DNA from: Flavobacterium yafengii
Lineage (GTDB): Bacteria > Bacteroidota > Bacteroidia > Flavobacteriales > Flavobacteriaceae
NCBI RefSeq assembly: GCF_030010375.1
Contig: NZ_JASCRY010000004.1
Location: forward strand, 62,001-126,000
Direction of reading: 5' to 3'
DNA: 64,000 bases
Positions within the stretch are counted from its first letter, which is position 1. Each line of letters opens with the position of its first letter. Below the pieces are notes generated by a model. It was given only the letters and a program-made list of their open reading frames with translations. It ran no database searches and had not been told where the DNA came from. Positions 25,739-34,329 of this stretch are shown in pieces. A program made the translations under genes and the position numbers.

Positions 25739-28700
25739 TTAAAAGCTCAATGCAAGATTTACCAAAAAGGTACGAGTCGTTGGTGCTGCACCATTTTCAA
25801 AACCAGTCGCATTAGAACCAGTCGCAAAAACAGATTCTGGATCAAGTCCATTCATATGACTTTTAATCATCCAAACATTATTGCAAGAAAGTCCTAGACT
25901 AACTTTTTGTAGCGCAGTTTTTGTTAGGAACTTAGCAGGGAAATCATAATTCAACTGTACATTTCTTAGACGAACATTACTTGCATCATATATATTAGCC
26001 TCCGTTATACCTAAGTTTCCTGAGCCTGCTACTCTACCCCAATACGTTTCAGGAGTAACTCCCATTGTATTTTTCACATAAGTTGTACCACTTGCAATAA
26101 CTCCGTTTACTACGATATCTTCTCTTAATCCATTTACAACTGTTACAGATGAAGTTCCGCTTGCCTGCATATCCGCTAATGTTCCTGAGAATATTTCACC
26201 CCCGATTCTGGCATCAATTAAAAATGACAAAGACACTCCTTTATAAGCAAAGGTGTTAGTAAAACCAATCATTGCTTTTGCTTGCTGATTCCCTAAACTT
26301 ACTGGCCCACCTGGAGTCTCTTGAGGCAATCCTGTAGCATCAAGTAATAACTGTCCAAATTCCGGACTCGTTTCATCCGTAACTCTTAAAAATTTACTTC
26401 CATAGATTTCTCCATAAGCTTTTCCTACTTCTGCAACCACAGAAACATTATCAAATCCTCTTAACGTATAAACTGATACATCGTCAAACAGTGACACAAT
26501 CTTACTTTTATTTGTAGAAAAATTAGCCGTAACATTCCATAATAATGAACTTGGATTAGTCAATATTTTTCCATCAACGACTAACTCAACACCTTTGTTT
26601 TGAATATTACCCGCATTGATTTTCTTATATTTATAACCACTTAACGGATCCATAGGAAGATCTATCAGCTGATTGGTTGCATTGGATTTGTAAACCGACA
26701 CATCAAGACCAAATCTACCTTTGAAAAAACGTAATTCGGCTCCAAATTCAGTTGATTTAATCAACTCACTTTTCACATTCGGATCTAACAAAATGTCATT
26801 TCTTGAAGCAGTTGTATTACTATTAGGATCTTTTCCTATTTTATAAACATTCACTAACCTGTATGGATCAAGGTCATTACCCACTGACGCATAACTCGCT
26901 CTTAACTTACCATAACTAAACCAGTCTGGAAGGCTTTTATTCATCGCTGCAAACATATCCGTAAACACATACGAAAGACTTACTGACGGGTAAAAGAATG
27001 AACGGTTTGCTTTGCTTAATGCAGAAGACCAGTCGTTTCTAAAAGTTGCGTCTAAATATAAATAGCCATCATAATTAAGTTGTGCCGATCCAAAAACTGA
27101 ATTGATTGACTTCTCGCTAAACCCCTCACTTACAGATGGATTACCAATCGCGTTATTTATCGAAAATAAATTAGGCACTTCCAATTGGCTTGCGTTAGCT
27201 CCTATAGACGATGATTTACGTGACATCAAGTTACCTCCAAGTGTAGCCATACCACCAAATTTCCCAAAAAGATCATCTTTTTTAGCAATCAATAAAGCTT
27301 GGTAATTCGTTTCGGTAAAGGTGCTTTTCCCAACACTATAACTACCTGTAGGAGCTAGAGGACTACCAGCGTACGTTTTTGTATTTGAGCTATTGGAATA
27401 CGTATCGGCTCCTGCTTTGATTTCGGCATTCAACCAACTTGCAATATCATATTTTAACGAAGCGTTCATCATAAAACGATCTCTTACATCTTCATTAAGA
27501 TTATATTTTCTGCCCCAATAAGGATTAATTCCGCTTCCGCTTCCTAACCAAATCATATTCCCATCCGCATTAGTAGCTTCTTTGAATTGTGTAATATCGA
27601 GTGATCTTGGAAAATTATTCAACAAGAAAAATGGATTAGAACCATTAGGTCCTCCAATGGGTCTGTTGTTTGCTTTTGCATTGGTATATTGAACTTTAGT
27701 ATCTACAGTCCAACGCTCTCCTTCACCAAATTTAGAAACTGCTCTTGCCAGTAAGTTTGTTCTGCCAAGTTTAGCACCAGGAATCATGCTCTGATCCTCC
27801 ATACGATTGAAAGAGGTATAAATAGATGTTTTTTGAATCGATTGTTGGAACGAAACACTATTATTTTTAGTTATTCCGGTGCCGCTAAAATAGTTACCTA
27901 CATTGTCATGAGAAGCTAAAGTCTCACTTTTATCATCCCAATTTATAACAGTTTGTCCTTCAATTTTAGGTCCCCAACTCGAACCAGAAAGTCTATCGAA
28001 TGAACCTGCTGCACCTTGCCCAAAGTCGTTTTGTTGTTTAGGTCTTGTAAAAATAGTTTCAAACCCTACAGAAGAAGTAAACGTAATCCCTAATCCTTTT
28101 TGTTTTCTACCTGTTTTGGTTGTAATCAAAATTACTCCATTACCAGCTCTTGATCCATAAAGAGCGGCAGCTGATGGTCCTTTTAATACGGAAAGGCTTT
28201 CAATATCTTCCGAATTTAAATCCGAAATACCATTTCCCATATCAAGACTTGGAACCCAATAATCATTATTCGTAGCCCCTGTAAAGTTGTCCATAGGAAC
28301 TCCATCAACAACAATCAAAGGTTGGTTATCACCAGTCAAGGAATTAAAACCTCTCAAAACTAATTTTGAAGATCCTCCAGGACCGGCACTAGAACGTACA
28401 ACCTGTAAACCCGCTACTTTACCTACTAATGCATTCGCTAAATTTGGCTCTCTGGCTTCCACAAGACTTTGTCCTTTTATTTCCTGAACAGCGTAACCCA
28501 ATGATTTTTTTTGTTTCTTAATCCCGAGAGCAGTTACCACTACTTCTCCTAACTCTTGTGTGTTTTCGGCTAACACAACAGTAATATTATTTTCACTTTC
28601 AGCAACATCTACTGATTTTGAAGTAAACCCGATAGATGATACAGTCAGCGTTACTTTACCTGAAGGAACCATGACTGCAAAGTTTCCGTCGGAATCTGTT

Positions 28701-28855
28701 ATTGTACTAATGGTTTTCCCTTTTACCTTTATGGTTGCAGAAACAATACCCTTGTTTCCTGCATCTGCGACTACGCCTGTTATGGATCGGTTTTGTGCTA
28801 TTGCGCCAAAGCTGCTGAGCATTACCAATCCTAACACTGCTAAAATTCGTTTCAT
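25739..28855 (-). CDS. SusC/RagA-type TonB-linked outer membrane transporter
   Basis: The 1038-residue transporter has a signal peptide (MKRILAVLGLVMLSSFGAIAQ), a carboxypeptidase-regulatory-like domain (about 22-95, SITGVVADAGNKGIVSA), a TonB-box-like LGEVVVTALGIKK, and the plug with LVLRGFNSLTGDNQPLIVVD and LSVLKGPSAAALYGSRAGNG. A 22-strand type barrel completes it. It imports oligosaccharides captured by its SusD partner with energy from TonB. The frame opens with a TTG at 28861, but the ATG at 28855 is the evident start. A 22-bp palindrome lies 113 bases upstream and probably controls it. Confidence 0.95.
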   Translation of the reverse strand: MKRILAVLGLVMLSSFGAIAQNRSITGVVADAGNKGIVSATIKVKGKTISTITDSDGNFAVMVPSGKVTLTVSSIGFTSKSVDVAESENNITVVLAENTQELGEVVVTALGIKKQKKSLGYAVQEIKGQSLVEAREPNLANALVGKVAGLQVVRSSAGPGGSSKLVLRGFNSLTGDNQPLIVVDGVPMDNFTGATNNDYWVPSLDMGNGISDLNSEDIESLSVLKGPSAAALYGSRAGNGVILITTKTGRKQKGLGITFTSSVGFETIFTRPKQQNDFGQGAAGSFDRLSGSSWGPKIEGQTVINWDDKSETLASHDNVGNYFSGTGITKNNSVSFQQSIQKTSIYTSFNRMEDQSMIPGAKLGRTNLLARAVSKFGEGERWTVDTKVQYTNAKANNRPIGGPNGSNPFFLLNNFPRSLDITQFKEATNADGNMIWLGSGSGINPYWGRKYNLNEDVRDRFMMNASLKYDIASWLNAEIKAGADTYSNSSNTKTYAGSPLAPTGSYSVGKSTFTETNYQALLIAKKDDLFGKFGGMATLGGNLMSRKSSSIGANASQLEVPNLFSINNAIGNPSVSEGFSEKSINSVFGSAQLNYDGYLYLDATFRNDWSSALSKANRSFFYPSVSLSYVFTDMFAAMNKSLPDWFSYGKLRASYASVGNDLDPYRLVNVYKIGKDPNSNTTASRNDILLDPNVKSELIKSTEFGAELRFFKGRFGLDVSVYKSNATNQLIDLPMDPLSGYKYKKINAGNIQNKGVELVVDGKILTNPSSLLWNVTANFSTNKSKIVSLFDDVSVYTLRGFDNVSVVAEVGKAYGEIYGSKFLRVTDETSPEFGQLLLDATGLPQETPGGPVSLGNQQAKAMIGFTNTFAYKGVSLSFLIDARIGGEIFSGTLADMQASGTSSVTVVNGLREDIVVNGVIASGTTYVKNTMGVTPETYWGRVAGSGNLGITEANIYDASNVRLRNVQLNYDFPAKFLTKTALQKVSLGLSCNNVWMIKSHMNGLDPESVFATGSNATGFENGAAPTTRTFLVNLALSF

Positions 28856-28934
28856 AAGCAATTGTTTTAGTTTGTTTTTTGGTTTTGTTTTAAAATATTA
28901 ATAAAAAAATAAGAACTCAATTTCAATGCATGAT

Positions 28935-28942
28935 CTAAAGTA
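28935..28942 (-). promoter_or_regulatory. Possible -7 box of susC
   Basis: TACTTTAG on the minus strand differs from TAnnTTTG at the last base. The operator at 28968-28989 would then lie over and just upstream of the -33 region. No clear TTG is present, as might be expected of a controlled promoter. Confidence 0.3.
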
Positions 28943-28967
28943 TCACACAATTTTTTAATTAAAATAT

Positions 28968-28989
28968 TTTACTAAATCGATTTAGTAAA
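28968..28989. promoter_or_regulatory. 22-bp perfect palindrome, probable LacI-family operator of susC
   Basis: The half-site TTTACTAAATC is followed directly by its exact reverse complement, giving a 22-bp dyad centred on CG. LacI-family operators typically have this form. It lies between the LacI-type gene and susC, with a 19/22 match upstream of the LacI-type gene itself. Confidence 0.8.
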
Positions 28990-29050
28990 TTAATAAAAAA
29001 AACAGATTATCCATTTTAAAAAACTTTAAAATGATTAATCTTATTTTATA

Positions 29051-30061
29051 TTATACCGATTCTCTAATAATCAGTTTCCCTTTTTCAAGTACTTTTTCTA
29101 TCATAAAATCGTTTCCATTTGTCATTTGATCCATCAGTAATTGAACTGCTTTTACAGCAATACCATCAATAGGCTGTTCAATAACTGAAATAGACGGAGA
29201 GTGCAATTTAAAACTATAATGGTCGTCATAACTAATGATCGAAATATCCTCAGGAATCCTCAAACCCATTCTTTTGAAAGCTTGCAAACCGGCTAATCCC
29301 ATATAATTCGCTAAAAAAAGCACTGCATCTATACCCGGTTTCTTTTTGAAAAAATCAATTATAGCGTCAATTTTACTTTCTTCGTTACTGCGATAATCTA
29401 AATGTAGAGTAAGTGTCTCGTCATATATACCTGCCTCTTTCATTGCATCAGAATATCCTTTCTCACGCAATTTCATCTGAATCATTTCTGAAGTATTATT
29501 AACCACAGCGATATTTTTACATCCCTTTTTTATGAAAAATTCTGTTGCCACATAAGCACCATTATAATTATCCATCACAACATGACTCACATTTTGATTT
29601 GGAAAGTACCTGTCAATTAGCACTACAGGCATTTTTAATTTTAAAAGATGATCAATGCTTTTCTCTAATTTTTCTGTTGGAGTTATAATAAAACCATCCA
29701 CATTTGCCTGAAGCAAACTTTGAATTAATTCCGCCGATCTTTCATTATCATCGCCTGTGCTACAATAAAAAACTCTATATCCTAACTTCTTAGCTTCATC
29801 TTCTATTACTCTGGCTAAATCCGAAAAGAACTGATTCGAAATATCTTCAACAATAAGCCCGATGGATCTGGTTTTTCCTGTACGAAGACTGCTGGCAATC
29901 ATATTCGGTTTGTAATGCAACTTCTCAGCTACATCTTGCACTTTTACAATAACCGCTTTGCTGATTCCCATTTTCTCTCCTTTTCCATTAAGGACAAAAG
30001 ACACCGTAGAGATTGAGACTCCAGACTCTATAGCTATGTCTTTAATGGTAATTTTTTTCAT
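29051..30061 (-). CDS. LacI/GalR-family transcriptional regulator of the PUL
   Basis: The 336-residue regulator has an N-terminal helix-turn-helix (ITIKDIAIESGVSISTVSFV, residues 3-22). The hinge helix HYKPNMIASSLRTGKTRSIG follows at about 49-68, then a periplasmic-binding-protein-like effector domain with VDGFIITP, MPVVLIDRYFP and GIDAVLFLANYMGLAGL. It is transcribed in the same direction as susC, which begins 195 bases downstream. Two related palindromes lie before susC and before its own start. The simplest model is repression or activation of susC with autoregulation, responding to a mannose or N-glycan-derived sugar. The effector is unknown. PULs are more often run by hybrid two-component or ECF sigma systems, so a LacI regulator is notable. 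Confidence 0.92.
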   Translation of the reverse strand: MKKITIKDIAIESGVSISTVSFVLNGKGEKMGISKAVIVKVQDVAEKLHYKPNMIASSLRTGKTRSIGLIVEDISNQFFSDLARVIEDEAKKLGYRVFYCSTGDDNERSAELIQSLLQANVDGFIITPTEKLEKSIDHLLKLKMPVVLIDRYFPNQNVSHVVMDNYNGAYVATEFFIKKGCKNIAVVNNTSEMIQMKLREKGYSDAMKEAGIYDETLTLHLDYRSNEESKIDAIIDFFKKKPGIDAVLFLANYMGLAGLQAFKRMGLRIPEDISIISYDDHYSFKLHSPSISVIEQPIDGIAVKAVQLLMDQMTNGNDFMIEKVLEKGKLIIRESV

Positions 30062-30100
30062 TAGGAAACTAACTTTAAGAAAAATTTAATATTTACGCGA

Positions 30101-30108
30101 CAAATATA
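30101..30108 (-). promoter_or_regulatory. -7 box of the LacI-type regulator gene
   Basis: TATATTTG on the minus strand fits TAnnTTTG, 40 bases before the start codon. The place expected for the -33 element falls inside the second operator (30119-30140). Confidence 0.6.
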
Positions 30109-30118
30109 TATAAAAATA

Positions 30119-30140
30119 GTTACAAAATCGTTTTAGTAAA
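30119..30140. promoter_or_regulatory. Second operator copy, upstream of the LacI-type gene
   Basis: This site matches the susC palindrome at 19 of 22 positions and keeps the central AAATCG and the TTTAGTAAA half. It covers the -33 region of the regulator's promoter, implying autoregulation. Confidence 0.7.
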
Positions 30141-30330
30141 TATTTTTTTAAAAGAATCGCTTTTTTTATGCTAACAAACAGCTAAAAACATAGCATTATA
30201 GGATATACACGAAGATATTCTTATAATAAAAATATCCGGAATTTGACTAAAACAGCATCAATAACACCTAAAAAGGTCTGAAAAACACTTTAATTTTAAA
30301 CAAATAATTCTGAGAAGTTAGACCACAAAA
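30141..30330. other. AT-rich spacer between regulator promoter and fabH terminator
   Basis: The spacer contains no plausible gene, repeat or further operator. With the promoter, operator and terminator around it, it completes the 346-base gap between the LacI-type gene and fabH. Confidence 0.4.
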
Positions 30331-30366
30331 ACTAAACCCCGAAGTTGAATTACTTCGGGGTTTAGT
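30331..30366 (-). terminator. Terminator of fabH
   Basis: The two 15-nt arms are exactly complementary (ACTAAACCCCGAAGT and its reverse complement) with a 6-nt loop. Five T follow on the minus strand. Confidence 0.9.
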
Positions 30367-30407
30367 ATATAAAACAATAGATAAATCCGGTATCTAAATA
30401 AGAATAA

Positions 30408-31415
30408 TTACCATTTAATAATAGCGCTTCCCCAAGTAAAACCACTTCCAAAAGCTGCCAAAACAACAGTATCACCTGATTTTATTTTTCCTTTTTCCCA
30501 AGCTTCAGTTAAAGCAATTGGAATAGAAGCTGCAGTGGTATTTCCGTATTTTTGAATATTATTATACACCTGATCGTCTGTTAAGTTGAATTTCTTTTGA
30601 ATAAACTGTGAAATTCTCAAATTTGCCTGATGCGGAATCAACATATCAATATCCGAAACCTGCAAATTATTGGCTTGTAAACCTTCATTAATTACCTCAC
30701 TAAAACGAACTACTGCATTTTTAAATACAAATTGTCCATTCATGTATGGGAAATAACTTTCGTCATCTGGATTATTGTCAGCCAAGATATCAGTTACCCA
30801 ACGACCTCCCATCCCTGGAGCTTTTACAATTAATTCTTCGGCATATTGCCCTTCAGAGTGTAAGTGTGTGGAAAGAATTCCTTTGGTTAAGTCTTCTTCT
30901 CTGCTCAAAACAGCTGCCCCTGCCCCATCTCCAAAAATTACCGAAACGCCACGTCCACGAGACGTCATATCTAATCCTGTAGAATGCACCTCAGAACCTA
31001 TAACTAATACATTTTTATACATTCCAGACTTTATATATTGGTCCGCAACAGATAAACCGTAAATAAATCCAGAACATTGATTTCTTACATCTAATGCGCC
31101 AACAGTCCCCAAACCTAAATCACGCTGTACTAAAACTCCTGGTCCAGGAAAGTAATAATCAGGACTTAATGTGGCAAAAACTATAAAATCGATATCTTCC
31201 TTAGCAACACCAGAACGCTCAATCGCAATTTTAGCCGCTTTCACGCCCATAGAAGTTGTTGTATCTTCTCCTTTTATAATGTGTCTACGTTCTTGAATTC
31301 CTGTTCGTTCCTGAATCCATTCGTCATTGGTGTCAATGATTTTCGATAAATCATCATTAGTCACCACGTTTTCGGGAACATAATAACCTAATCCTGCTAT
31401 TTTTGAATGATACAT
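30408..31415 (-). CDS. fabH: 3-oxoacyl-ACP synthase III (FabH-like)
   Basis: The 335-residue thiolase-fold condensing enzyme starts fatty acid synthesis by joining acyl-CoA to malonyl-ACP. The triad is visible as Cys114 in RNQCSGFIYG, His in IPHQANLRI (about 256) and Asn in YGNTTAAS (about 287). TNDEWIQERTGIQERR at 29-44 is a family signature. It stands alone between its own promoter and terminator. Flavobacteria often have more than one FabH, so this may be a paralogue handling branched starters rather than the sole enzyme. Confidence 0.93.
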   Translation of the reverse strand: MYHSKIAGLGYYVPENVVTNDDLSKIIDTNDEWIQERTGIQERRHIIKGEDTTTSMGVKAAKIAIERSGVAKEDIDFIVFATLSPDYYFPGPGVLVQRDLGLGTVGALDVRNQCSGFIYGLSVADQYIKSGMYKNVLVIGSEVHSTGLDMTSRGRGVSVIFGDGAGAAVLSREEDLTKGILSTHLHSEGQYAEELIVKAPGMGGRWVTDILADNNPDDESYFPYMNGQFVFKNAVVRFSEVINEGLQANNLQVSDIDMLIPHQANLRISQFIQKKFNLTDDQVYNNIQKYGNTTAASIPIALTEAWEKGKIKSGDTVVLAAFGSGFTWGSAIIKW

Positions 31416-31444
31416 ACTATTGTTATTTTATTAAAATAAAGTTG

Positions 31445-31452
31445 CAAATTTA
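31445..31452 (-). promoter_or_regulatory. -7 box of fabH
   Basis: TAAATTTG on the minus strand fits TAnnTTTG, 29 bases before the start codon. The nearest upstream TTG is 24 nt away, longer than ideal. Confidence 0.5.
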
Positions 31453-31702
31453 AACATACTTAAAAATATGAGCCCACAAATTACTACTTTTTTGTCAATT
31501 TACAAGTTTTATGATATTTGGAGTAATTTCCTGTTATCCTTACTACTACAATCCACTGAAAGGATCCAAACAATACCATTTAGACCTAATCCTAATCTGA
31601 CTTAAAAGTTAAAAAGAGATATTTATTTCCAAATGTAACAACATTGAATTATTTTAGACCAATTATTGACACTGCCAACACTAATTTAAAATCATTCAAA
31701 TT

Positions 31703-34114
31703 ATGAAATTAAAAATTCCATTTTTTTTATTTCTTGGACTAAGCTTAACCACTTTTGCGCAAGAAAATTTAACCTATCAAAAACCTTCCAAATCAATCGC
31801 AGATTTAGCTGATTACGAAAGAGCACCTTCGGTATCAATGGATACCAAAAAAGAATACATGCTCTTAAGCTATAGAAATACTTATAAAACTTTAGACGAT
31901 TTAAATCAGGACGAATTGCGTTTAGGAGGATTGAGAATAAATCCAGTAACTAATATTTCGAGTACAGTTACGTATATCAACAATCTTAAATTACGTAAAA
32001 TAAAAGAAAAAGAAGAAATACAGGTTTTAGGTTTGCCAAAAAATCCTCGTATCAGTAATATCGCTTGGTCTCCAAATGATAAAAAAATCTCATTTTCCCA
32101 CACTACGGCTACTGGAGTTGAGCTTTGGTTCATCGATGTAATTTCGGCGAAAGCCACCAAATTAACAGAGGCTACTGTAAATGCTAATCTTGGTAATCCA
32201 TTCAGCTGGATGAATGACAACGAAACTATTTTGGTGAAAATGTTACCAAAAAACAGAGCAGCCCTTTTGGATGCCAAAAAAGATTTGCCAACCGGTCCGA
32301 TAATTTCGAATGCTGATGGTGCTAAATCTCAAAACAGAACCTATCCGGACATGTTGAAAAACAAGAATGATGAAATCAATTTTGAGAACATCATTACTTC
32401 TGAATTATACAAAGTAAACTTGAACGGAACAGCAACTTTATTCAAAAAATCCGATATGTATGCCGGAGAAATTTTCTCTCCTGATGGAAATTATATCATG
32501 CTGACTACCATTCAAAAACCATTTTCGTATATCGTTCCCTTGAACCGTTTTCCTTCAAAATCAGCAATCTACGACAAAGCTGGAAACGAAGTAAAAGTTG
32601 TGAATGAAGTGCCACTGACTGAAATTATCCCTAAAGGTTTCATGGCCGTTCGCAAAGGAAAAAGAAACATGAGCTGGAGAGCAGATAAACCGGCAACATT
32701 AGTTTACGCAGAAGCTTTAGACGCAGGAGACCCTGCAAATAAAGTGGAATTCAGAGACGAAGTTTTTCTTTGGAATGCACCATTTGATGCAACAGCCACT
32801 TCATTGGTAAAAACACCACAGCGTTACGACCGAATGATTTGGGGGAATGACAACGTTGCCATAATTTCAGATGAATGGTATGACACGCGTAATACCAAAA
32901 CGTATGTAATCAATCCATCGAATCCAGGTCAAGCTCCGAAAGTAATTTTCGACAGAAACTCACAGGATGTATATTCCGATCCAGGGAATTTTGAAACCAG
33001 AAAAAACCAATACAACAGGTATGTTTTGGCTATCGAAAATGACAATGCATTTCTTATAGGGAATGGATTTACTAAAAACGGGCAATTCCCATTTATCAGT
33101 GAATTTAATTTGAAAACATTACAAGCAAAACGGCTGTACACTTCAGCTTATAAAGATAAAAAAGAGGATATATTGGAGATTGAAGACTTCAAGAAAGGAA
33201 CTGTTTTAGTACAAATCCAGTCTAAAAATGAATATCCGAATTATTACCTTAGAAACATTAAACAAAAAAACAAACTGACACCAATCACAGCATTCAAAAA
33301 TCCTTTTGAGAGTATTAAAAACGTGAGTAAAGAAGTCATTAAATACAAGCGTAAAGATGGTGTTGAATTATCTGGAACGTTATATTTGCCGGTAGGTTAT
33401 GACAAAGTAAAAAAAGAGAAAATGCCATTGTTGATTTGGGCCTATCCAGCAGAATACAAAGACAAAAATTCAGCGGGACAAAGTACACAAAACCCGAATG
33501 AATTCACGTTTCCTAGTTATGGTTCTTTCGTATACTGGGTAACCAAAGGCTATGTAGTTCTTGATGACGCTGCTTTTCCAATTATAGGTGAAGGAACAAC
33601 AGAACCAAATGATAATTTCATGACGCAATTAGTTGACAATGCTGAAGCGGCCATCAATGCTGTGGATGCTTTGGGATACATCAACAGAAAAAAAGTAGCC
33701 GTTGGCGGTCACTCGTATGGTGCTTTTATGACGGCTAATTTATTGACGCATTCAAATCTTTTTGCTTGTGGAATAGCTCGAAGTGGTGCGTATAACAGAA
33801 CGTTGACTCCTTTTGGTTTCCAAACGGAACAACGCAACTACTGGGAAACTCCTGAAGTGTACAATACAATGTCGCCATTCATGAATGCTGATAAAATGAA
33901 AACACCAATGCTTTTAGTACACGGTGAAGCCGATAATAATCCGGGAACGTTCACTTTGCAAACCGAACGTTATTTCCAAGCGTTGAAAGGTTTAGGCGCT
34001 CCGGCAAGAATGGTAATTCTCCCAAAAGAAGCACACGGTTATGTCGCCAAAGAGAATATTTTACATTTGCTTTGGGAACAAGATCAGTTTTTAGAAAAGT
34101 ATTTGAAGAATTAA
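31703..34114 (+). CDS. S9-family prolyl oligopeptidase-like serine peptidase, exported
   Basis: The 803-residue peptidase has a signal peptide (MKLKIPFFLFLGLSLTTFAQ) and a beta-propeller region with repeated WSPNDKKISF-like and FSPDGNYIML-like blades. A C-terminal alpha/beta hydrolase domain follows. The triad is visible as Ser in GGHSYGAFM (about residue 675), Asp in HGEADNNPGT (about 745) and His in LPKEAHGY (about 778). It resembles glutamyl endopeptidase or acylaminoacyl peptidase-like S9 members acting on peptides in the periplasm or outside. It is monocistronic, bounded by a strong terminator. Confidence 0.9.
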   Translation: MKLKIPFFLFLGLSLTTFAQENLTYQKPSKSIADLADYERAPSVSMDTKKEYMLLSYRNTYKTLDDLNQDELRLGGLRINPVTNISSTVTYINNLKLRKIKEKEEIQVLGLPKNPRISNIAWSPNDKKISFSHTTATGVELWFIDVISAKATKLTEATVNANLGNPFSWMNDNETILVKMLPKNRAALLDAKKDLPTGPIISNADGAKSQNRTYPDMLKNKNDEINFENIITSELYKVNLNGTATLFKKSDMYAGEIFSPDGNYIMLTTIQKPFSYIVPLNRFPSKSAIYDKAGNEVKVVNEVPLTEIIPKGFMAVRKGKRNMSWRADKPATLVYAEALDAGDPANKVEFRDEVFLWNAPFDATATSLVKTPQRYDRMIWGNDNVAIISDEWYDTRNTKTYVINPSNPGQAPKVIFDRNSQDVYSDPGNFETRKNQYNRYVLAIENDNAFLIGNGFTKNGQFPFISEFNLKTLQAKRLYTSAYKDKKEDILEIEDFKKGTVLVQIQSKNEYPNYYLRNIKQKNKLTPITAFKNPFESIKNVSKEVIKYKRKDGVELSGTLYLPVGYDKVKKEKMPLLIWAYPAEYKDKNSAGQSTQNPNEFTFPSYGSFVYWVTKGYVVLDDAAFPIIGEGTTEPNDNFMTQLVDNAEAAINAVDALGYINRKKVAVGGHSYGAFMTANLLTHSNLFACGIARSGAYNRTLTPFGFQTEQRNYWETPEVYNTMSPFMNADKMKTPMLLVHGEADNNPGTFTLQTERYFQALKGLGAPARMVILPKEAHGYVAKENILHLLWEQDQFLEKYLKN

Positions 34115-34130
34115 TTCAAACTACAGAAGG

Positions 34131-34163
34131 CAGTGATCAGTAACTAGTGGTCAGTGATCAGAA
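34131..34163 (+). repeat. Heptamer array CAGTNNN after the S9 peptidase
   Basis: CAGTGAT, CAGTAAC, TAGTGGT, CAGTGAT and CAG follow in strict 7-nt phase starting 17 bases after the stop codon, in the sense direction. Confidence 0.7.
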
Positions 34164-34190
34164 AGTAGAAAATGAAAAATGAACATAAAA

Positions 34191-34225
34191 CAAAACCCCA
34201 AAATTTTATAAATTTTGGGGTTTTG
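34191..34225 (+). terminator. Terminator of the S9 peptidase gene
   Basis: A 16-bp perfect stem (CAAAACCCCAAAATTT and its reverse complement) with a 3-nt loop is followed by five T. It can also act on the convergent ABC gene because A-rich sequence precedes it. Confidence 0.9.
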
Positions 34226-34287
34226 TTTTTTACTATACTGTTATAAAAGTTGAAAACGGCTTCGACTTCCGATAGTTATCAGAAGTG

Positions 34288-34316
34288 GAAATCACTGAAT
34301 ACTGAGAACTGATTAC
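34288..34316 (-). repeat. Heptamer array CAGTNNN after the ABC ATPase gene
   Basis: Read on the minus strand: CAGTTCT, CAGTATT and CAGTGAT in 7-nt phase, starting 13 bases after the stop codon. This mirrors the array of the convergent S9 gene. Confidence 0.65.
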
Positions 34317-34329
34317 CGAACACTTGTTC

